Part shown: in pieces, positions 6,046-11,106 of the stretch
Position numbering within the stretch: position 1 is the first letter of the stretch
How the letters are laid out: each line of letters opens with the position of its first letter
Assembly (NCBI GenBank): GCA_023228745.1
Contig: JALOAP010000050.1
Span: 1 to 11,808, forward strand
DNA from: Dehalococcoidia bacterium
GTDB lineage: Bacteria > Chloroflexota > Dehalococcoidia > Tepidiformales > Tepidiformaceae
Direction of reading: 5' to 3'
Length of the DNA: 11,808 nt
Made by a program: the position numbers and the translations under genes
Notes under the pieces: generated by a model
What the model saw: only the letters and a program-made list of their open reading frames with translations
The model's database searches: none
What the model was told of the DNA's origin: nothing

Positions 6046-6610
6046 AAAAGGGACGCTGCGGACGTTCGTGGCGCGTGCCGTCGTCGGTGTCGCCCGGGCT
6101 CGCATCGTCATGCTCGCCCGCATCAAGGCTGCCGCGGGTGTGTCCGCCGGGCACCGACGGGTTCTGGTGCGTGCCGCGCCAGGCGCCAGTCTCCGCTCCC
6201 CGCGACTCGATGAAGTCCTTGAAGCGCTCGAGGTCGCCTTCGACGCGCCGGGACATGAAGCCGAGTTTGTCGCCGACCGTCTCGATGAAGCCCTCGGGGT
6301 CGTAACTCATCTCCAGGTGGACGCGCGTGAGGTCCGGCCCCAGGGACTGGAACTTCACCATCCCCGCGTTCGTCGAGCCGCTTGTGTTCTGCCAGATGAT
6401 CTTCTCATCGGGCACCTGTTCGCGGATCTCCGCATCCCACTCTTCGGTCTTCATGCCGACCTTCGCCTTCCAGTGCAGGCGGCGGTCGTCGAGCTGGCGG
6501 ACTTCCTGGACTCCCTCCATGAAGTTGGGAAAGGTCTCGAACTGGGTCCACTGGTCGTACGCGGTGCGGACCGGGACGTTGACTTCGATGGACTTTTCAA
6601 CTCGCGCCAT
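6044..6610 (-). CDS. SRPBCC family (polyketide cyclase/dehydrase-type) protein
   Basis: A 188-residue START/Bet v 1-like helix-grip domain protein predicted to bind a hydrophobic ligand; no substrate can be assigned. The domain spans about residues 3-140. It starts with VEKSIEVNVPVRTAYDQWTQ, followed by FPNFMEGVQEVRQLDD, the WDAEIREQVPDEKIIW strand pair, TRVHLEMSYDPEGFIE and the long C-terminal helix RRVEGDLERFKDFIESRG. This matches a widespread subfamily of unknown function found in actinobacteria and Chloroflexota. Residues 145-188 are a disordered tail rich in Gly, Asp and His. The ATG at 6610 has CAGGAG with GGAG 8 nt upstream. The stop is TGA followed by C in a TTT-TGA-C context; see the adjacent +1 frame. 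Confidence 0.93.
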   Translation of the reverse strand: MARVEKSIEVNVPVRTAYDQWTQFETFPNFMEGVQEVRQLDDRRLHWKAKVGMKTEEWDAEIREQVPDEKIIWQNTSGSTNAGMVKFQSLGPDLTRVHLEMSYDPEGFIETVGDKLGFMSRRVEGDLERFKDFIESRGAETGAWRGTHQNPSVPGGHTRGSLDAGEHDDASPGDTDDGTRHERPQRPF

Positions 6611-6733
6611 GTGTCGTGCTCCTGTTGGGGGGCGATTCGTCCAATCAGAAGCTATCCGCCTGCGACTAACAGCCACATATCCGGGGAGGTGTCGGAGGTG
6701 CAGGATTCGCGGAGGGCGGGTCGGGGCACACCT

Positions 6734-6827
6734 GTGCCCGGTGCCCGGTGCCACCGCTCCGCCCGGCCACCGACTACCGGCCACCGACTACCGACCACCG
6801 ACTACCGACAACCGACTACCGGCCACC
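6734..6827. repeat. Composite heptamer array F, the longest in the window
   Basis: About thirteen 7-nt units in one phase. The left end has GTGCCCG twice, GTGCCAC and CGCTCCG. The right part is eight CNACCGR units: CCACCGA, CTACCGG, CCACCGA, CTACCGA, CCACCGA, CTACCGA, CAACCGA, CTACCGG, then a partial CCACC. On the minus strand this is a CGGTAG(T/C)-type block followed by CGGGCAC, the same order as array C on the plus strand. Confidence 0.85.
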
Positions 6828-6949
6828 CTTACCCATTCCTTTTCGTGTAGCACGCTGTTTTCGACTGGAATAGGGCGAGGCTATGCAACGAACACGGAAT
6901 ATCCATGCAGGGATGCCTTGATTCGCGTACTGAAATGACGAACACTGGA

Positions 6950-6967
6950 TTGTGAGGGTAATCACAA
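6950..6967. promoter_or_regulatory. Exact CRP-type palindrome
   Basis: TTGTGA-GGGTAA-TCACAA carries both half-sites TGTGA and TCACA at the 6-nt spacing of the E. coli and mycobacterial CRP consensus. It ends 30 nt before the start of the first small gene and just before its AAGGAG (6975-6980). At this place a bound Crp/Fnr-family protein would more likely block than activate. No Crp gene is in the window. Confidence 0.55.
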
Positions 6968-6997
6968 GGAACGGAAGGAGAACCACCCGAACCGCAG

Positions 6998-7171
6998 ATG
7001 GAAGAACTTTACGCCTACTACCGCCTCGCTGAAGTTGAATACGACGCTCCGGAAGCCCGCTTCCGCCGGGAATATGCAGAGCTGCGCACCATCGACAAGA
7101 TGGAGGCAGCGCTCAAGGATGCCCGCCAGAGGCTCGGTACCGCCGCTGCGCGGCTCATGTCCGCCCGCTAA
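6998..7171 (+). CDS. Small conserved-looking protein, paralogue of the protein at 7287
   Basis: A 57-residue protein with no recognised domain. The N-terminal half is Tyr/Glu rich (MEELYAYYRLAEVEYDAPEA). The C-terminal half, RREYAELRTIDKMEAAL then KDARQRLGTAAARL, aligns without gaps to the second small gene with 17 of 35 identical residues. This is strong internal evidence that both are real. The composition predicts a single charged amphipathic helix, no membrane segment and no cysteine. The ATG at 6998 has AAGGAG 17 nt upstream, longer than usual, and no in-frame alternative start lies between. A CRP-type palindrome lies just upstream. Function unknown. Confidence 0.7.
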   Translation: MEELYAYYRLAEVEYDAPEARFRREYAELRTIDKMEAALKDARQRLGTAAARLMSAR

Positions 7172-7212
7172 CCGAGTGTCGTCAGCTTCACACTGGTCTT
7201 GAGGCTTCCCTC

Positions 7213-7260
7213 TTGACATGGGCCCCCTCAGTAACTGAACATTCAGTTAGTTAGAGGGGG
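7213..7260 (+). promoter_or_regulatory. Promoter with nested TetR-type operator
   Basis: TTGACA (7213-7218) is followed by the palindrome TAACTGAA-CA-TTCAGTTA (7232-7249), whose ACTGAA-NN-TTCAGT core is typical of TetR-family operators. The best -10 candidate (GAACAT, 7237-7242) is inside it, so a bound regulator would block RNA polymerase. A second inverted repeat, CCCCCTC (7223-7229) and GAGGGGG (7254-7260), encloses the first. The TetR gene coded by the same transcript is the likely binder, giving autorepression; this is inferred. Confidence 0.75.
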
Positions 7261-7286
7261 TTCAGTTTTACCCTGGAGGCACCGAG

Positions 7287-7475
7287 ATGCACGCCGATAT
7301 CCTTACCCCCATGATTGCGCGCGCCATGCGCATCGACCTCGAAGTGAATGCCCTGGCGATCGAGCAGCGCCGCGAATGGGAAGAGATCAAGGTGGTCCAG
7401 CGGCTCGAGCGCGCCCTTTCCGTCGCCCGTCAGCGCCTTGGGACGGCGGTCCACGGCCTGCCGCAGACGCGCTAA
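7287..7475 (+). CDS. Small protein coupled to the TetR regulator
   Basis: A 62-residue protein with no recognised domain, related to the product of 6998-7171 over its last 35 residues. Shared positions include RRE at 28-30, a Glu two residues later, EXAL near 41-44, the ARQRLGTA motif at 47-54 and the final Arg. It is predicted to be a helical, charged, soluble protein. The ATG at 7287 has a strong GGAGG (7275-7279) 7 nt upstream. The stop codon overlaps the TetR start as TAATG, so the two are translated together. It lies first under an operator-containing promoter and may be an accessory or ligand-related partner of the regulator. Function unknown. Confidence 0.8.
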   Translation: MHADILTPMIARAMRIDLEVNALAIEQRREWEEIKVVQRLERALSVARQRLGTAVHGLPQTR

Positions 7476-8101
7476 TGCCGAAGGTCCCGCCTGCGTACCT
7501 GGAGGCCCGGCGCCAGGCCATCATCGAGGCTGCGCGCCAGGCGTTCGTCCGCAAGGGGACCGATGCGACGACAATGGCGGACATCGCCCGCGAGGTGGGC
7601 ATCACCGCGGGCGCCATCTACCGCTACTTCCCCACCAAAGACGACCTCATCGCCTGCTGCTTCAGCGAGAGCGAAGAGAGTGTCACTCAGCGTTGGAAGG
7701 AACCCCTCGAAGCCGGCGCCGACCCGCTGGAACAGCTTGCCGAGCTTTCACAGCTCACCTTTAGCCACCTGAACCGGACCGAAGAGCGCGTCGACACCAT
7801 CATCCACCTTCAGCAGCAGCTCGAACTCGTGCGCGAAGACGACACGGAGGGGCTCGCCCGGCTGCGCGACGACCGGGCGGAGATCACGCAGCTCGTCGAG
7901 GGGAGGCTCGTGCAGGCACAGGAGCGCGGCGAGCTCCCGGCGGAGGTCGACGCTGCCCTGCTGGCCGAGGCGTTCATCTCGTTTTACTGGGGGGCGCGCC
8001 TCGCCCGGGTGCTCGATGAGCAGGCAGATACCGATGGCCAACTCCGCCAGCTCCTGGCGGTTCTGCGTGCGGTGAGCGTGCCGCAGCACAAGAGCAGATA
8101 G
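7475..8101 (+). CDS. TetR/AcrR family transcriptional regulator
   Basis: A 208-residue dimeric one-component repressor. The N-terminal DNA-binding domain is typical: EARRQAIIEAARQAFVRKG, then TTMADIAREVGITAGAIYRYFPTKDDLI, with the helix-turn-helix at about residues 33-52. The remainder is all-helical ligand-binding and dimerisation sequence without a subfamily signature that I can name. The ATG at 7475 overlaps the preceding stop by one base (TAATG); a longer frame reaching back to 7376 only overlaps the small gene. The operator-like palindrome at 7232-7249 upstream of the pair suggests that it represses its own operon. Whether it also controls the 6998 gene or the downstream DsbA-like gene is open. 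Confidence 0.95.
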   Translation: MPKVPPAYLEARRQAIIEAARQAFVRKGTDATTMADIAREVGITAGAIYRYFPTKDDLIACCFSESEESVTQRWKEPLEAGADPLEQLAELSQLTFSHLNRTEERVDTIIHLQQQLELVREDDTEGLARLRDDRAEITQLVEGRLVQAQERGELPAEVDAALLAEAFISFYWGARLARVLDEQADTDGQLRQLLAVLRAVSVPQHKSR

Positions 8102-8134
8102 TCAGTTTCCCTTACGTGCCCCTACGCACTGCGA

Positions 8135-8143
8135 TGCTATCCT
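8135..8143 (+). promoter_or_regulatory. Weak extended -10 candidate for the DsbA-like operon
   Basis: TGC-TATCCT reads as an extended -10 element (TG-N-TATCCT, 4/6 match) about 70 nt before the start codon. No good -35 is present at 16-18 nt. It is the best candidate in the 112-nt gap. Confidence 0.3.
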
Positions 8144-8213
8144 CGGGGCAAATGGAGCACACGGCGCTGCCCCCACGGTGGCGCCGAATCTGATTCCCCC
8201 GGGTACACACAGC

Positions 8214-9089
8214 ATGTCGAATCGCCAGGCCCGCCGTGAACAGTCGCGCACGGCACGCCAGACTCCCCGCCCGAGCCGCTCGCAGCGGCCATCGCCGCAG
8301 GGACCGCGCCGCTCTTCAAGCCTTCCCGATTGGATGTCCCCAGGTTTTCTGCTGATCGCCGGTGTGGTCGTTGTGCTCGGGCTCGCGGCCCTCGTCTTCC
8401 TCGTCGCCACGAGTGGCGGCAGCGACGAAGACGCCGTCGCCAGCATCGAGCAGGCGCTCACCGAGATCCCCACGGACCTGGCAGATGGCGCCGCACTCGG
8501 CCGCGAAGATGCACCGCTCACGCTGACACTCTATGAAGACTTCCAGTGCCCGTTCTGCCTCCGCTTTACCGCCGAAGACGAGCCGATGATCGTCGACGAA
8601 TACGTGAAGACCGGCAAGGTGCGGATGGAGTACAAGCAACTGCCCATCCTTGGTACCGAGTCCGTGCGCGCTGCCACCGCGGCAGTCTGCGCCGTCGAGC
8701 AGAACAAGTTCTGGGAGTTCCAGTACCGCGTCTACCTGAAGGAGGCGCAGGAGGGCCAGCTCAGCACCGAGCGGCTCAACGTTGGCCGCTTGAGCGACCA
8801 GAACCTTCGCCAGATTGCGCAGGACAGCGGCCTCGACCTCGCCGCCTATGACACCTGCTTCGCGGACCCGGCCACTGCCGAGGAGGTCGCGACCCAGGAC
8901 CGCGAGGCGAAGCAGCTCGGCGTTCGCAGCACACCGACGTTCTTCTTCAATGGCATCCCGCTGCAGGGTACGCCTGTGGACCACGACGCCTGGCGTGAAA
9001 TCCTCGACCAGCAGATTGCCGAGGCCGAGAAGACGCCGGAAGCGACCGAGACCGCCGAAGCGACGGCAACGGCGACCGCAGGCCAGTGA
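8214..9089 (+). CDS. Membrane-anchored DsbA-like thiol:disulfide oxidoreductase
   Basis: A 291-residue protein with a long Arg/Ser/Gln-rich cytoplasmic N-terminus (1-43), one transmembrane helix (about 44-66), and an extracytoplasmic thioredoxin-fold DsbA domain (about 88-270). The active site is CPFC (112-115) in LYEDFQCPFCLRF, and the cis-proline is in STPTFFFNG (Thr240-Pro241). Two more cysteines (159, 215) could form a structural disulfide. This is the DSBA-like thioredoxin family (thioredoxin_4) common in Gram-positive and Chloroflexota membranes. The tail (273-291) is a Thr/Ala/Glu linker. The start at 8214 is preferred over GTG 8178 because it leaves the basic N-terminus directly before the helix; no strong ribosome-binding site is seen. 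Its stop overlaps the next start (GTGA), so it works with the His-rich protein. Confidence 0.93.
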   Translation: MSNRQARREQSRTARQTPRPSRSQRPSPQGPRRSSSLPDWMSPGFLLIAGVVVVLGLAALVFLVATSGGSDEDAVASIEQALTEIPTDLADGAALGREDAPLTLTLYEDFQCPFCLRFTAEDEPMIVDEYVKTGKVRMEYKQLPILGTESVRAATAAVCAVEQNKFWEFQYRVYLKEAQEGQLSTERLNVGRLSDQNLRQIAQDSGLDLAAYDTCFADPATAEEVATQDREAKQLGVRSTPTFFFNGIPLQGTPVDHDAWREILDQQIAEAEKTPEATETAEATATATAGQ

Positions 9090-9796
9090 GCGTCTCAGCT
9101 CCGGAGCGGCGGGGAGTCGCGGCGACGCTCCTGTCGCCGCGGGCCCTGGTCCCGGTTATCGCGGTGCTTGCCCTCGCGCTCGTAGGCATGGGCGTCGCCT
9201 ATGCCATGAAAGACGACGGGCAGGTGCTGAGCCTCGCTTCTTGCGAGCCCGGGACAGCCGGTTGCGAACTCCGCCAGACCCTCCACGACCATGCCGACTT
9301 CGCCGTCTTTATCGATGGCGAACAGGTGGACTTCGGCAAGCCGGAGTACATCTCCACCGCCGACCGTGAGCTGAGCCTCGCCGCCCACATTCACCCCGCG
9401 CGCTACAGCGTCGTGCACGTCCACTACAGCAATACGACGTGGGACGAGTTCTTCCGCTCGCTGGGGTTCGAACTGCGCGACAGCACGGTGCCGGGCGGGT
9501 CCCCCCTGCGCACCTCGCTCAAGCTGCCGGATGGCACCCTGCTGCAGACCGCCGACGGGAAGTCGTTCAAGTTCTACGTGAACGGTGTGCGCGTCGATGG
9601 AGTCGCCTCCGCGGTGATTGGCGACCTCGACCGCGTGCTCATCAGCTACGGCGGCGAGACGCCCGAAGAGGTCGAGCAGTTGCAGCTCCCGCTGCTCTCA
9701 GACGAAGCGTGCATCCCCTCCGAACGTTGCCACGACCGCATCCCCGACGGTGAGCCGCCGGAGCCGTGTTCGCGCAGCGCGGGCACGTGCGGGTAG
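9086..9796 (+). CDS. Membrane-anchored extracytoplasmic protein with three HxH motifs
   Basis: A 236-residue protein of unknown function. It has a short N-terminus, a transmembrane or signal-anchor helix (about 21-40), and an outer domain. The domain carries HDHADF (67-72), HIHP (101-104) and HVHYS (111-115), each with a His-x-His pair, plus six cysteines (53, 60, 209, 215, 228, 235), four of them in the last 30 residues. The repeated HxH pairs are what a metal site would look like, and the cysteines are plausible substrates of the DsbA-like partner. It starts with GTG at 9086, overlapping the upstream stop by 4 nt. From memory, similar HDHADF-type proteins occur next to disulfide oxidoreductases in archaea and candidate phyla; this needs a search. 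No enzyme family is recognised. Confidence 0.85.
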   Translation: MSVSAPERRGVAATLLSPRALVPVIAVLALALVGMGVAYAMKDDGQVLSLASCEPGTAGCELRQTLHDHADFAVFIDGEQVDFGKPEYISTADRELSLAAHIHPARYSVVHVHYSNTTWDEFFRSLGFELRDSTVPGGSPLRTSLKLPDGTLLQTADGKSFKFYVNGVRVDGVASAVIGDLDRVLISYGGETPEEVEQLQLPLLSDEACIPSERCHDRIPDGEPPEPCSRSAGTCG

Positions 9797-9799
9797 GGG

Positions 9800-9866
9800 T
9801 TGGCTGGTGGCTATTAGCTGTTAGCTGTTAGCTCTTAGCTATTAGTGCACCGGGTGGGCGGCACCT
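9800..9866. repeat. Composite heptamer array G between convergent genes
   Basis: Units in one 7-nt phase from 9800: TTGGCTG, GTGGCTA, TTAGCTG, TTAGCTG, TTAGCTC, TTAGCTA, TTAGTGC. The sequence then continues as GCACCGG, GTGGGCG, GCACC (9847-9865). As in array C, the TAGC-type block comes first and the GCAC-type block second. It fills the gap between the His-rich gene and the convergent protease gene; no ordinary terminator hairpin is seen there. Confidence 0.8.
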
Positions 9867-9868
9867 TG

Positions 9869-10975
9869 CTAGGCGTCGCGCGCGAGCTGCGGCAGGCGCA
9901 CCGGCCCCGGGGCGGCCGTCGGTGGTGGCGTGACGGTCGGTGGCGGCGTTGCGGAGCGGGTCGGTGTCGCGGAGCGGGTCGGTGTCGCGCTTGGCGTGCG
10001 CGTGGGAGTTGGGGTAGCGGTTTGCGTCGGAGTACGGATAGGCGTGGGCGTAGTTTGAGGTTCTACGTAGTAGGAAATCGAGCAGCCGGCTTGTTGACAG
10101 GCGCTCAGGATGCTAACTAGCAGGGTTGAATGGACCCTCGTGGAGACGTTATGGGTCGGGTAACTGTGGCTATGAATACCTACGATGTCGCCGAAGTGGG
10201 GGCCATTCCAGTTGAGCGAGAAGACAGGCGATCCACTCTGGCCGCCAACGACATCGATCTCGTGATAGAGCTCGAAGTCATCTACATGAATGAAGTTTTC
10301 TTCTGCGGCACCCCACATCGTCCAAGCCGGGTATGCATCGCCCGGGTATCCGATTATCGCTGGTGTGAAGTCTGGTGCAGTGAGGCTCGAAGTGGATAGG
10401 CTAGCGATCCGCATCCAGCCCGTCGAGTTCCCAAGGTCTCCCGAGGGGAGGGTCACTAGCCCCCAGTCGTAGGCCGGATCGAGGGAGATCATCCACCCGT
10501 TAGGCACGAACCAGTTTTGCGCCCAACGGAAACCGAATGGCTCAAGCAGCCCGTCCTTCCCAGGCACGACTACAACATCTCCCACCCAGCCACTGCCGTC
10601 TGGTGAGTAAAGACAATGGGCCGCCGTAAGGATGACATTGGGCCCGACGAATGCCCCGGAGCAGTGTCCGAGCAAGTCGCCGCCTGCATCGAACAACCCA
10701 AGAAAGACGATGGCGCTCAGGGGATATGTCCGGGTATCGGTCATCCGAACCCGGTTGTCGGGCCCGATCACCGAGTTGGCCTCTGCCTCCGGAATCAACT
10801 GAGACAGTAGTCCCGGGGAGTAGTTTGGGAAGTCACCGTCAGCCCAGAAAACTCTCCCAACGCCGCCCTCCCCCTCGCTGCGCGCGGGGTTCGTCGTCGC
10901 AAGGAAGGCGATGAGGCCCAGTAGTGCGCCTGCGATGGCCAGTACCATCACAGCGCGATTTCGTGTCCGCTCCAT
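9869..10975 (-). CDS. Secreted V8/glutamyl-endopeptidase-like serine protease with Thr/Pro-rich stalk
   Basis: A 368-residue secreted trypsin-fold protease (family S1, Glu-specific V8-like group). Residues 1-34 form a signal peptide or anchor (basic start, hydrophobic 8-26). The catalytic triad is visible: His120 in ILTAAHC, Asp170 in AYDWGLV, Ser248 in GGQSGSPV. GIHSHSYPTHNVSTRV (267-281) matches the loop that carries the P1-Glu-binding His in V8-type enzymes; Glu preference is inferred. Cys105-Cys121 and Cys293-Cys298 are likely disulfides. Residues 308-357 are a low-complexity Thr/Pro stalk, including a duplicated SATPTR, and the protein ends VRLPQLARDA. The ATG at 10975 has AAAGGAG 6 nt upstream. 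A propeptide (about 35-85) probably precedes the mature enzyme. It is convergent with the His-rich gene and divergent from dapB. Confidence 0.92.
   Translation of the reverse strand: MERTRNRAVMVLAIAGALLGLIAFLATTNPARSEGEGGVGRVFWADGDFPNYSPGLLSQLIPEAEANSVIGPDNRVRMTDTRTYPLSAIVFLGLFDAGGDLLGHCSGAFVGPNVILTAAHCLYSPDGSGWVGDVVVVPGKDGLLEPFGFRWAQNWFVPNGWMISLDPAYDWGLVTLPSGDLGNSTGWMRIASLSTSSLTAPDFTPAIIGYPGDAYPAWTMWGAAEENFIHVDDFELYHEIDVVGGQSGSPVFSLNWNGPHFGDIVGIHSHSYPTHNVSTRVHSTLLVSILSACQQAGCSISYYVEPQTTPTPIRTPTQTATPTPTRTPSATPTRSATPTRSATPPPTVTPPPTAAPGPVRLPQLARDA
9951..9986. repeat. 18-nt direct repeat inside the protease stalk
   Basis: GCGGAGCGGGTCGGTGTC occurs twice, head to tail and without mismatch. It codes on the minus strand for two copies of a six-residue Thr/Pro unit. 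Such in-frame repeats change copy number by slippage and set stalk length. Confidence 0.9.
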
Positions 10976-11030
10976 ATGCGTCTCCTTTAGCGGCCGGCGA
11001 ATTGGACGTTCGCGGATTACACGTGTCGAA

Positions 11031-11049
11031 CGCGTCAGCCGCTGACGCG
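11031..11049. promoter_or_regulatory. Palindrome between the protease and dapB genes
   Basis: CGCGTCAG-CCG-CTGACGCG, perfect 8-bp arms with a 3-nt centre, lies in the 131-nt divergent gap, 58 nt before the dapB start. It could be an operator for a shared regulator or a stem in the dapB leader; CTTTC follows on the plus strand. No lysine-riboswitch features are visible. Promoter boxes in the gap are weak. Confidence 0.45.
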
Positions 11050-11106
11050 CTTTCGCAGCGCAGGAGGAAATTGGGAGCCGAAAGCTGCGGAGGGTAGAAT
11101 CGCGAC

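Larger units (their letters stand above)
6611..6997. other. Gene-free divergent region between the SRPBCC gene and the first small gene
   Basis: This 387-nt gap holds, in order, the SRPBCC ribosome-binding site, a stretch with no clear promoter (6628-6733), the long heptamer array (6734-6827), and a less GC-rich stretch (6828-6997) with a CRP-type palindrome. Weak promoter-like boxes for the rightward gene are TTCGAC-N16-TATGCA (6860-6887) and TTGATT-N17-AACACT (6918-6946). Neither is convincing. Antisense frames that cross it lack coding features. Confidence 0.5.

Noticed and set aside
6734..6827. CRISPR array or transposon end
   Set aside because: The units are 7 nt with no spacers, no cas genes, no transposase and no target duplication.
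5939..6850. Rightward 303-codon frame opposite the SRPBCC gene
   Set aside because: It runs through the heptamer array and is antisense to a recognised domain, so it is not a gene.
8116..8150. Terminator formed by GCCCC and GGGGC after the TetR gene
   Set aside because: Only about 6 bp of stem with a loop of some 20 nt; too weak to call.
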